Shown here in pieces: positions 1-7,381 of a stretch of DNA of 10,126 nucleotides. Below the pieces are notes generated by a model. The model saw only the letters and a program-made list of their open reading frames with translations, was not told where the DNA came from and did no database searches. The stretch lies in assembly GCA_013817135.1 (NCBI GenBank), contig JACDDF010000041.1, forward strand, positions 1-10,126, read 5' to 3'. Each line of letters starts with the position of its first letter. The stretch's first letter is position 1. The position numbers and the translations under genes were made by a program. The DNA is from Nitrospirales bacterium (GTDB lineage: Bacteria; Nitrospirota; Nitrospiria; Nitrospirales; UBA8639).

Positions 1-2
1 GG

Positions 3-2270
3 GTACATTCATCCTTGTGGTGGCGAAACATCAGCAAGGTAAGAATCCTGAGGGAACGGCTTTGTCCGGAGGGCTCGCGGCGCGGTCGGGTATGCGCCAG
101 TCTTGTGCATTGGTTGAAGGCGTCAGGTCGTTCTGGCAATGCTAATGGGAAATCAATCGGTGGGTCGCTTGATCGAATACTTGTGGTTGCAAAATCAAGG
201 GTGCCCGTTTCTTCTCACCGAAAACACCAATTGGTGTCGTTTGTCTTTTCACGATTTGGCTCTTTCTTCCAACAGACGGAGAGTTTTCGGCGGTGGAAGG
301 ACACGCAATTGCCTGCACTTAAGGAGCCTGGAAATCTGGATTACCCCACTCAGGACACTCCTCGCAAGATGCCTCCTCTTATTCAGCTTGATGGGGGTGA
401 GGTCACAACGCTCGTCCAGTCTTTTAATTTCAGCAATGTGGAACAGCCTTTGGTGTCCATTGTGATCCCTGTCTACAATCAATTGGAATACACCGTTTGT
501 TGCTTGGCTTCTCTTTTGAGGCATGTGCCTCAGTGTAGTTTTGAGGTAATCATCGTTGACGATGGGTCTCATGATGAAACTCCTAATATTCTCTCAACCA
601 TTGAGAATATACGCTATTGTCGGAACGATGAAAATGTTGGGTTCCTGCGTTCGTGCAATAGAGGCGCGTCATTGGCTCGAGGCCAATATCTGCTGTTTCT
701 GAATAATGATACCCAGGTGCTTGAAGGGTGGCTTGATGAATTAGTAAACACGTTTCAAGAACAATCGGATGTTGGCCTTGTGGGTTCAAAATTGCTGTAT
801 CCCAATGGTGTGCTCCAGGAGGCTGGGGCCATTATTAAGCCAGATGGTTCAGCGGAACTGGTCGGGTTGAATGATGATCCAGACAGGCCTGAATATAATG
901 TGGTGCGAGAGGTCGATTATTGCTCCGGGGCCTGTGTGCTCATTAAGACCGAGGTGTTTGTGACCTTGGGTGGATTCGATGATATCTATGCGCCCTGCTA
1001 TTGCGAAGATTCGGATTTAGCCTTCCGTGTAAGAAAAATGGGATTGAGGGTATTATATCAACCACGTTCCGTGGTCGTTCACCATCTCAGCGTCAGCACC
1101 AATGATTCCGAGCACGCAAAAATGCCTCTTATTGCGAAAAATAGTCGCGTTTTCGTTCAACGGTGGAGCGATGAACTGAAGAAACTGAACGAAGTCCGTG
1201 CGATCGCCTTTTTTCTTCCTCAATACCACCCCATTCCTGAAAATGATCAGTGGTGGGGGAAAGGTTTTACGGAATGGACGAATGTGACGAAAGCCCGACC
1301 GAATTTCAAAGGTCATTATCAACCCCATCTGCCAGCGGATTTAGGATTTTATGATTTACGTATGCCTGAGGTACGAGAAGAGCAGGCGCGGTTGGCTCGC
1401 AAGTATGGCATATCCGCCTTCTGCTATTACTACTATTGGTTTGGCGGAAAGAAACTGCTGAACCGCCCCCTTGACGAAGTGCTGCAATCTGGTGCCCCGG
1501 ACTTTCCGTTCTGTCTCTGTTGGGCCAATGAGAACTGGACGAGACGATGGGATGGGTGTGAAGAAGACATCCTCATCGCACAGAGTCATACCGAGGCGGA
1601 TCATGCTAGCTTTATTGAGGAAATTATCCCTGCATTGCTGGATCCACGGTATGTCAGGATTCATGGAAAACCTTTGGTGATCGTGTATCGGCTCGGCCAA
1701 CTCCCGGAACCCAGGCGGACCGCGGATTTGTGGCGGGAATACTGTATGAACGCGGGAGTTGGAGAAATTTACTTAGCCTATGTCCAGAGCTTTGAACGTA
1801 TGCCGCTGGGAGACGATCCAAGTCTCTATGGTTTTGATGCGGCTATTGAATTTCCGCCTCATCGGTATCCGGTAAAAATGGAAGGGTCCAGGCCGTTGAT
1901 CAATTCTGAGTATCAAGGAGTGTTGTTTGACTATGTTCAGACATCCGAAAACTTCATGAGACGAACATGGCCCTCCTACAAACTCTTTAAAGGCGTGATG
2001 CCTTCGTGGGACAATACTGCCCGTCGGCAGGATGTTTCTCATGTTTTTGTGGGCGCAACTCCCCAACGATACGAATACTGGTTACGACGGGCCGTTGATC
2101 AAACACGGCGGTTTCACTTTGGAGATGAACGAATCGTGTTTATTAACGCCTGGAATGAATGGGCCGAAGGGAATCACCTGGAGCCTGATCGACAATTCGG
2201 TCATCAATTTCTGGAAGCCACCCGAAATGGTTTAGGGCGAAGAATGGTTCGTGATCCTCAGAAAGAATGA
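3..2270 (+). CDS. GT2 glycosyltransferase fused to a WbsX/GH99-like domain (5' end possibly outside the window)
   Basis: Two-domain enzyme predicted to transfer sugars during surface-polysaccharide assembly in the cytoplasm or at the inner membrane. Counting residues from the TTG at 15, an Arg-rich linker occupies about 1-140 (note PEGSRRGR near 18-25). A GT2 domain (GT-A fold) follows at about 145-390, with VSIVIPVYN (147-155), VDDGS (181-185), the DXD-like LNND (229-232), GGFDD (319-323) and EDSDL (331-335). A WbsX-type domain lies at about 394-740, with FFLPQYHPIPEND (399-411), WWGKGFTEW (413-421), CYYYYWFGGK (470-479), WANENWTRRWDG (503-514) and NAWNEWAEGNHLEP (711-724). These are hallmark motifs of the family. 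The frame is open to the left edge with no ATG before residue 119. The linker resembles segments joining domains in multi-domain glycosyltransferases, so the true start may lie upstream. The domain calls are firm; donor and acceptor sugars are unknown. Confidence 0.93.
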   Translation, partial: VHSSLWWRNISKVRILRERLCPEGSRRGRVCASLVHWLKASGRSGNANGKSIGGSLDRILVVAKSRVPVSSHRKHQLVSFVFSRFGSFFQQTESFRRWKDTQLPALKEPGNLDYPTQDTPRKMPPLIQLDGGEVTTLVQSFNFSNVEQPLVSIVIPVYNQLEYTVCCLASLLRHVPQCSFEVIIVDDGSHDETPNILSTIENIRYCRNDENVGFLRSCNRGASLARGQYLLFLNNDTQVLEGWLDELVNTFQEQSDVGLVGSKLLYPNGVLQEAGAIIKPDGSAELVGLNDDPDRPEYNVVREVDYCSGACVLIKTEVFVTLGGFDDIYAPCYCEDSDLAFRVRKMGLRVLYQPRSVVVHHLSVSTNDSEHAKMPLIAKNSRVFVQRWSDELKKLNEVRAIAFFLPQYHPIPENDQWWGKGFTEWTNVTKARPNFKGHYQPHLPADLGFYDLRMPEVREEQARLARKYGISAFCYYYYWFGGKKLLNRPLDEVLQSGAPDFPFCLCWANENWTRRWDGCEEDILIAQSHTEADHASFIEEIIPALLDPRYVRIHGKPLVIVYRLGQLPEPRRTADLWREYCMNAGVGEIYLAYVQSFERMPLGDDPSLYGFDAAIEFPPHRYPVKMEGSRPLINSEYQGVLFDYVQTSENFMRRTWPSYKLFKGVMPSWDNTARRQDVSHVFVGATPQRYEYWLRRAVDQTRRFHFGDERIVFINAWNEWAEGNHLEPDRQFGHQFLEATRNGLGRRMVRDPQKE

Positions 2271-3127
2271 CTATGTTTACCTGGTTCGATGGACGACATG
2301 ACTTTCTTCAATACGTAACTCAGATTAAATCGTATCAACTTGAGGCGGAGCGCTATCTTTCCTCGCAACGTGAGGTTTCAGGGTATTGTGCAGCATGTCG
2401 GGGTGTAAGGAAATTTACAGTTAATGCTGGTGTTTATTTCGGACCTCTCCCGAATCTTCGGGAAGGATTAGTCTGTGAGTGCGGTTTGGGAAACCGCAAC
2501 CGATTGATCTATTCGGCCATTGCCTTGGAGACGGAAGATCATGCCGATGTGCAGATGGCCATATTAGAAAGAACTTCTGTCCTCTATCGACGTCTCCAAG
2601 AGACCTACCCCGAGATCATCGGATCTGAATATATGGGAGAAGGTGCCAAGGGGGGGACTCTGTATCCCGTTGGCGGAATCTCTGTCCGGCATGAGTCCCT
2701 TACGGAATTGTCGTTTTCATCGTGTTCGTTAGACCTCATTGTTCATAATGATGTGCTTGAGCATGTGTTTAACTATAGAAAAGCGTTGGAAGAACTTTAT
2801 CGCGTATTGAGGAAAGGTGGAACCCTTATTTTCACCTGCCCGTTTTTCTTCAGGCTTGATCGGGAACTTCAAAAGGCCCGGATCCTGGCTGATGGGTCTC
2901 TAGAATTGTTGATGGGGCCTGAGTACCATGGTGATCCGATTAACGCTCAAGGGGCGTTGACCTTTTATCACTATGGATGGGGATTGTTGGATGATTTGTT
3001 CAGGTCTGGTTTTGCCGATGTTCGTGTTGGTGTCCAATACGATGTATTTTCCGGATTGGTCTCGAATAATCATCCGGAGTATGAATATGGCAATATGCTC
3101 CCCATTATCATTCGTGCGGCGAAGTAA
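2267..3127 (+). CDS. SAM-dependent methyltransferase (type 11-like) with an N-terminal cysteine-pair motif
   Basis: Predicted class I methyltransferase of 286 residues. The N-terminal part has CAAC (41-44) and CEC (70-72), a CxxC...CxC pattern that could bind a metal as a small zinc-ribbon-like element. The catalytic half shows GSEYMG (119-124), LTELSFSSCSLDLIVHND (145-162), VLEHV (163-167) and the post-II motif YRVLRKGG (178-185) followed by LIFTCPF. A textbook GxGxG motif I is not obvious; the IGSEYMGEG stretch lies where it should be. The ATG at 2267 overlaps the stop of the preceding glycosyltransferase gene by 4 bases (ATGA), which suggests translational coupling; a second in-frame ATG sits at 2273. 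Its place between a glycosyltransferase and a dioxygenase suggests glycan or sugar-nucleotide methylation, but the substrate is unknown. Confidence 0.88.
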   Translation: MTMFTWFDGRHDFLQYVTQIKSYQLEAERYLSSQREVSGYCAACRGVRKFTVNAGVYFGPLPNLREGLVCECGLGNRNRLIYSAIALETEDHADVQMAILERTSVLYRRLQETYPEIIGSEYMGEGAKGGTLYPVGGISVRHESLTELSFSSCSLDLIVHNDVLEHVFNYRKALEELYRVLRKGGTLIFTCPFFFRLDRELQKARILADGSLELLMGPEYHGDPINAQGALTFYHYGWGLLDDLFRSGFADVRVGVQYDVFSGLVSNNHPEYEYGNMLPIIIRAAK

Positions 3128-3154
3128 TGAGTTTTAACACTGACGGATTGTGAT

Positions 3155-4153
3155 GTGTCATTGATGGATATATCGAGATGGCAAAGGTTTCATCATTCCT
3201 TCAGAAGAATCATGCGTATGGTTAATGCATCCGAACAACCGGAAAACGCGAGAGGGGAAATGGGTGTGTTGTGGCTGGATTTGCCTGATGCCGAGCAGGA
3301 AGCCGTGTCACGTGGCGCTCAGTATCCTTCGCACTACCCGAGAATGGCCAAAGAGATGATCACAGAGGGGTTTACTGTGTTGAAAGGGGTCGTTGATCCA
3401 GGCCTTTGCGATGCGGTAGCCAGTGATTATCAACGATACCTTGAAACAAATAAGAGATATGCCGATCAGTATCTTGATGCCAAAGGGCGACATCATCGGC
3501 TGGTAAATTTCCACATGTCGTCCGAGAATGCCATGAAAATCGGGTGTCACGATGAAATTATGCGGGTGTTGGATTATCTCTTCGGGTATAAAGCCGGCAT
3601 TTACACGTCTTTAACCTTTGAATATGGGACCGAGCAGCCCATTCATCGTGATGCCCCTTTTTTTCATACCTTTCCCGTCAACTATTTTGTTGGTGCCTGG
3701 TGCGCCCTGGAGGACATAGAGCCCGATGCTGGTCCATTGATGTATGTGCCTGGAGGCCATCGATTTCCTTGTGATCAGCATGCGATCTATAAGCGCGTTC
3801 GTGATGAAAACCCTGGTCAGCCGGATGATTGGGTGGTGCGCCATGCTCTCGAAGCCTACTATGGTGAAGTGATTGCCGGATCAGGAGCGATTGGAGCAAC
3901 AAAGCAGGCTGTGTTGCAGAAGGGCGATGTCGCCATCTGGCATCCTCAACTCCCTCACGGTGGTGCACCTGCAGGCAATCAACAGAAGACGCGACGAAGT
4001 GTGGTGTTTCATTGCGCACCGGAGACGTTGCAGGTCTATCAGCACGATGTCTTTTTTCAGTATAAGGATCCCGGTTTTCCTTCACCACGGTATGCCTTCG
4101 GATCCTATGGGGGCCGGAGTTATGCTCTCGCAGGGGAAACGGCATTTCAATAG
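3155..4153 (+). CDS. Phytanoyl-CoA dioxygenase (PhyH) family 2-oxoglutarate/Fe(II) oxygenase
   Basis: Predicted non-haem iron oxygenase that would hydroxylate or otherwise oxidise a small molecule or sugar, using 2-oxoglutarate and O2. The facial triad is complete: HRD (H164, D166) in EQPIHRDAPFFHT and the distal His in PQLPHGG (H268), followed by a likely 2-oxoglutarate-binding Arg in KTRRSVVFH (280-281). GPLMYVPGGHRF (193-204) is the typical strand after the metal site. Its 332 residues fit the family. The start is unsure: GTG 3155, TTG 3161, ATG 3164 and ATG 3212 are all in frame. None of the first three has a good ribosome binding site, while ATG 3212 (residue 20) has AGAAGAA just upstream. 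The gene lies 27 bases after the preceding methyltransferase and is probably co-transcribed. Sugar or lipid modification is an inference from context. Confidence 0.9.
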   Translation: MSLMDISRWQRFHHSFRRIMRMVNASEQPENARGEMGVLWLDLPDAEQEAVSRGAQYPSHYPRMAKEMITEGFTVLKGVVDPGLCDAVASDYQRYLETNKRYADQYLDAKGRHHRLVNFHMSSENAMKIGCHDEIMRVLDYLFGYKAGIYTSLTFEYGTEQPIHRDAPFFHTFPVNYFVGAWCALEDIEPDAGPLMYVPGGHRFPCDQHAIYKRVRDENPGQPDDWVVRHALEAYYGEVIAGSGAIGATKQAVLQKGDVAIWHPQLPHGGAPAGNQQKTRRSVVFHCAPETLQVYQHDVFFQYKDPGFPSPRYAFGSYGGRSYALAGETAFQ

Positions 4154-4344
4154 CCGTTGGCCGTAACAGAACGGCGTTGAAGATATGTCGTGGAACCGTA
4201 TGACAATTTCTTGTTGCCTTCACGATTGTGAAGGGACTGAAGGTATTGGAGTTGGTTTCTCTTGTTTATTTAAAAAGATCTTTCTTGATGCAGGAAGATG
4301 GATGGTATTCAGGATGAAAATGAATAGGGTAATGGGCTAGTCAA
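4154..4344 (+). other. 191-base gap before the GT4 gene: hairpin and an unsupported small ORF
   Basis: No recognised gene. The gap holds a perfect 7-bp hairpin (4217-4234), a 10-base palindrome AAAGATCTTT (4274-4283) and a weak promoter-like pair, TTGGAG at 4246-4251 and an A/T-rich TATTTAAA near 4267-4274. An ATG at 4185 opens a 51-codon frame that ends at 4340, four bases before the next start codon. It has a poor ribosome binding site and no recognisable motif, so it is not called as a gene. The gap may separate two transcription units, but the sequence does not show that clearly. Confidence 0.4.
4217..4234 (+). other. Small perfect hairpin (7-bp stem, 4-base loop)
   Basis: CCTTCAC and GTGAAGG flank the loop GATT and pair perfectly. 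No T-run follows on either strand, so it does not look like a complete intrinsic terminator. It sits 64 bases after the end of the dioxygenase gene and could stabilise the 3' end of that transcript, or be chance. Confidence 0.3.
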
Positions 4345-5715
4345 ATGGGTACTTTGGTGGATTTTTTTGGCGTCGCGAAACAGGCTATTCGTCATCATGG
4401 AGGAATCACCATGGTGGTTCGGCGTCTATGGCAGGTGATGGCTTTTGAAGGGTTTCCCGGACTGAAAAAGAAAATAGGGCAGCTACTGGCTAATCGAAGG
4501 GCCGTATTGTCCATGTACAAGTTAGATGGAGTGACGGAATTAAACACAGCGACCAATTCTGAAGAAAATCATCCCTCCCCAAGGAATGTCCTTTCGCCTG
4601 GGGCCCTTTTGCTTGGCCATCCCTATGAAGTGCTTGGTATGGGCGAACATGTGCGATTGTCCGCTGCGGCTTGTTCAGCGGCAGAAGTCCCATTTGCTAT
4701 TCGGAATGTTCAGGGTGAGTATGGGATCCATTTGGCGGGGATCCATCAGGATTTCCCTTTCATGGATAAAATTTCCAGGGATGGGGCCTATCGGGCCAAT
4801 ATCTTTCATGTCAATGCAGATGAGATGGTGAATGCGCAAATCCATCTGGGTAAGGACATTTTCACGGATCGGTATAATATTGGATATTGGGCATGGGAAT
4901 TAAGCCATTTTCCCGATGCGTGGTGTCCGTCCCTTCAACTGGTGGATGAAATCTGGGCCCCGTCACGATTTATTGAACAGGCCATTGCCGATAAAACCTC
5001 TTCCCCGGTCATTAGGATGCCCCTGGCCGTCGATTTTCCTGAGCCAAACGGCGTGCGCCGGGAAGCTTTTGGTTTGCCTGAGGATCGCTTCCTTTTCTTG
5101 TTCTTTTTCGATTTTACGTCCTATGTGCACCGGAAAAATCCGCATGCCGTTATCCAGGCTTTTTTGCAGGCTTTTCCGGATTCTTCGGATACTCGAATCG
5201 GCCTGGTCATTAAGATGAATGGCATGGGCTTGCGTCCGAAAGAATACAATGCGTTTCTTGAATCAATTGATTGTGAAGACCCTCGAATCATTCTAATGGA
5301 TAAGGTGTTGACGGATCGGGAAACCAAGTCTCTCGTAAAGTTGTGTGATTGTTTTTTGTCCCTGCATCGGTCGGAGGGATTTGGCCGAGGGTTGGCGGAA
5401 GCCATGTATCTAGGGAAACCGGTGATTGCGACGGGCTATTCAGGGAATCTGGATTTTACCAATGAACAAAACGCCTGCCTGGTGGATTATAGGCTTGTGC
5501 CGGTCAAGGAGCATGAATATCCCTTTGCTAAGGGGCAGAAATGGGCCGACCCTGACATTGACCATGCGGTGTGGTTTATGAAGCGAGTCGTCAATGAGCC
5601 GCAGTATGCCCAAACACTTGGTCGACATGCGGCTTACTTTATTAAGACTTACCATAGCTCCAAAGCCGTGGGCGCCAAGTATCGAGAGCGGCTTGCGGCA
5701 TTGAACCTGTTGTAA
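4345..5715 (+). CDS. GT4-family glycosyltransferase (GT-B fold)
   Basis: Predicted retaining glycosyltransferase of 456 residues acting in glycan assembly. The GT-B N-domain has GHPYEVLGMGEHVR (91-104), the usual acceptor-side glycine loop, and YWAWELSHFPDAW (181-193) with DEIWAPSRF (201-209), typical of this subgroup. The C-domain has the RKNP segment (263-266) and HRSEGFGRGLAEAM (341-354), which holds the E-x7-E nucleotide-sugar motif (E344 and E352), followed by GKPVIATGYSGN (357-368). Residues about 10-50 form a basic amphipathic stretch (AIRHHGG ... LWQVMAFEGFPGLKKK) like linkers found in large multi-domain glycosyltransferases. The ATG at 4345 has only a weak G-rich ribosome binding site (GGG around 4334). 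The sugar donor cannot be deduced; neighbouring GDP-heptose genes make a heptosyl or mannosyl donor possible. Confidence 0.92.
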   Translation: MGTLVDFFGVAKQAIRHHGGITMVVRRLWQVMAFEGFPGLKKKIGQLLANRRAVLSMYKLDGVTELNTATNSEENHPSPRNVLSPGALLLGHPYEVLGMGEHVRLSAAACSAAEVPFAIRNVQGEYGIHLAGIHQDFPFMDKISRDGAYRANIFHVNADEMVNAQIHLGKDIFTDRYNIGYWAWELSHFPDAWCPSLQLVDEIWAPSRFIEQAIADKTSSPVIRMPLAVDFPEPNGVRREAFGLPEDRFLFLFFFDFTSYVHRKNPHAVIQAFLQAFPDSSDTRIGLVIKMNGMGLRPKEYNAFLESIDCEDPRIILMDKVLTDRETKSLVKLCDCFLSLHRSEGFGRGLAEAMYLGKPVIATGYSGNLDFTNEQNACLVDYRLVPVKEHEYPFAKGQKWADPDIDHAVWFMKRVVNEPQYAQTLGRHAAYFIKTYHSSKAVGAKYRERLAALNLL

Positions 5716-5820
5716 AAACTTGTAATGTAAGGAATCCAATCCCTTTCATAGTCGGGTATCGTTTTCCAATTGGTTCCGTGAAATACCTTTAATGATGTGT
5801 AACCCAGGGATGACAAAGGA
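5716..5820 (+). other. 105-base gap between GT4 and TylF-like genes
   Basis: No gene, tRNA or terminator is visible. The only notable sequence is an 8-base palindrome CCAATTGG near 5766-5773. A Shine-Dalgarno-like AAAGGA abuts the ATG at 5821, which is too close to serve that start well. Confidence 0.4.
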
Positions 5821-6597
5821 ATGAAGCCGGATCTAAGGGAAGTGGAAATGGTGTTTGATTTATTTGTTCCACCTGTCGGTGGAAACTCCCCTGTCCGGAA
5901 GTCCCGGAATGTTCGTGATGGCTATGCCAGAGGATGGGGATTGCAATGTGGCCAATTGCGCGAGTCGGTGCGGAAGGATGCGTTATATCAAGAGGCATAC
6001 AGACTGGCTGCTGGCCGCACGGTGGTCTCTGAAGATAACCGGATGAACATTTTTTTGATTCTAAAATATTTTCTTCCCTATATCCCCTTTGGCCACATTG
6101 TCGAATTTGGGTCGTATAAAGGGGGGAACGCCCTGTTTATGGCCTATGTGGTCGATCAACTGTACCCTGGCAGAAAAGTTTTTGCTCTGGATACCTTTGC
6201 AGGGCTGCCCGCAACCGAATCCGCTATCGATGCCCATGAAGAAGGAGATTTCCAAGACGTCGATTTACATGAGTTGCGCGAATTTGCTGAGCGAGAGGGT
6301 GTGAGAAATCTTGAGTTTGTCAAAGGGTTATTCCAAGAGACCGGCCCCTCTGTTCTTGACAAGGTCGGAAGCATTGTCTTGGCCCATATCGACTGTGATA
6401 TTTATTCCGCGGTGGCCTTTTCGTATGATCTCGTAAAGACGTTCATGGTTCCAGGTGGGTATGTGGTATTTGATGATGCGACCACCTCAAGCTGTTTAGG
6501 AGCGACCGAGGCGGTGGAAGAATTGGTGATTCGGCGCGACGGCTTGCATAGTGAGCAAATTTTCCCGCAGTTTGTCTTTCGATCTTCTGGAAGTTGA
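5821..6597 (+). CDS. TylF/MycF-like SAM-dependent O-methyltransferase
   Basis: Predicted class I methyltransferase of the TylF (macrocin O-methyltransferase) family, known for metal-dependent methylation of sugar hydroxyls on natural products and also found in polysaccharide loci. Motif I is HIVEFGSYKGGNA (92-104), followed by FALDTFAGLP (121-130) with the SAM-binding acidic residue D124. AHIDCDIY (188-195) and VVFDDA (215-220) supply the Asp residues expected at the metal site. The two candidate starts are ATG 5821 (258 residues) and ATG 5848 (249 residues). The latter has AAGGGA at 5835-5840 at a good 7-base spacing and may be the real one, since conserved sequence begins well downstream of both. 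It lies 31 bases before another methyltransferase, probably in one transcript. Methylation of a glycan sugar is an inference from family and context. Confidence 0.9.
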   Translation: MKPDLREVEMVFDLFVPPVGGNSPVRKSRNVRDGYARGWGLQCGQLRESVRKDALYQEAYRLAAGRTVVSEDNRMNIFLILKYFLPYIPFGHIVEFGSYKGGNALFMAYVVDQLYPGRKVFALDTFAGLPATESAIDAHEEGDFQDVDLHELREFAEREGVRNLEFVKGLFQETGPSVLDKVGSIVLAHIDCDIYSAVAFSYDLVKTFMVPGGYVVFDDATTSSCLGATEAVEELVIRRDGLHSEQIFPQFVFRSSGS

Positions 6598-6628
6598 TAA
6601 CCAAATTTTATTATGAGTCAACCTGATT

Positions 6629-7366
6629 ATGAAAGAATGTAGCAAGTCGATTGCTCGGCGATTATCCGAGCCAAACTTCATTAACCGGTTTTTTGTCGGT
6701 AAGGGGCTGGATATTGGTGGCTATCCTGATCCTTTGGGCTTATATCAGGAATTGTTCTGTCGGATGGAAGATGTGCAAACGTGGGATCTGGTTGATGGGA
6801 ACGCGCAGTTTCTGGAGGGGGTGTCGGATGAGACATTCGACTTTGTACATAGTAGTCATTGCCTGGAGCATCTGCAGGATCCGATAGTAGGACTCCGGAA
6901 TTGGTTTAGAGTGTTGCGGCCAGGCGGCCATCTGGTGATTACCGTCCCGGATGAGGATTTATATGAACAGGGCCAGTTTCCGAGCACATTTAATGCGGAC
7001 CATAAATGGACGTTTACCATTTTCAAGATGCAGTCATGGAGTGAGCAGTCTCTGAATGTCCTGGATTTAGTGCGTGATCTTGGTTCTGCTGCCGAGCCGG
7101 TCAAAATTGAACAGCTTGTTTCGACCTATCGGTTTAATCTTCCCAGATACGATCAGACGTTGAGCTCGGTCGGGGAATGCGGGATAGAGATTGTCATTCG
7201 TAAGCGTCCCGTTGAGGAAGTGTATGCCGGTGGGCGTTGGGGGCGGCCCACAGACCAACCTCGAGACGAATTGCGGATTCACTTGAATCAGTACCGGGAC
7301 GATCTTCGAACGCTTAAACATTTCAACCGGGAAAAGCCACCGTTTCACAATGACCAGCCGCTTTGA
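6629..7366 (+). CDS. SAM-dependent methyltransferase (type 11-like)
   Basis: Predicted class I methyltransferase of 245 residues. Motif I is GLDIGGYPDP (26-35), the acidic end of strand 2 is TWDLVDGNA (51-59), motif II is FDFVHSSHCLEHLQDP (70-85) and the post-II motif is WFRVLRPGGHLVITVPDEDLYEQG (from 92). HKWTFT (125-130) and VGECGIEIVIRKRP (181-194) lie in the C-terminal substrate-binding region. A charged tail of about 45 residues follows. The ATG at 6629 has no clear Shine-Dalgarno sequence. The gene ends 15 bases before the hddA-like kinase, so the two are very likely co-transcribed. It differs in motif layout from the two other methyltransferases in the window, so it is not a recent duplicate. 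The substrate is unknown; a sugar or glycan end is plausible from context. Confidence 0.89.
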   Translation: MKECSKSIARRLSEPNFINRFFVGKGLDIGGYPDPLGLYQELFCRMEDVQTWDLVDGNAQFLEGVSDETFDFVHSSHCLEHLQDPIVGLRNWFRVLRPGGHLVITVPDEDLYEQGQFPSTFNADHKWTFTIFKMQSWSEQSLNVLDLVRDLGSAAEPVKIEQLVSTYRFNLPRYDQTLSSVGECGIEIVIRKRPVEEVYAGGRWGRPTDQPRDELRIHLNQYRDDLRTLKHFNREKPPFHNDQPL

Positions 7367-7371
7367 TATCT

Positions 7372-7377
7372 GGAGGG
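7372..7377 (+). promoter_or_regulatory. Ribosome binding site deciding the GTG start of the hddA-like gene
   Basis: GGAGGG lies 4-5 bases before the GTG at 7382. It is the strongest Shine-Dalgarno sequence in the window and supports the GTG start. The protein then begins MIIRARAPLRLGLAGGG, as expected for this kinase family. Confidence 0.75.
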
Positions 7378-7381
7378 TTCG

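Noticed and set aside
3678..4223. 181-codon ORF on the - strand opposite the first dioxygenase gene
   Set aside because: It lies antisense to a gene with an intact PhyH catalytic triad, is rich in His and Arg as shadow frames often are, and shows no family motif.
4217..4234. Intrinsic terminator after the first dioxygenase gene
   Set aside because: The stem is only 7 bp and no T-run follows on either strand.
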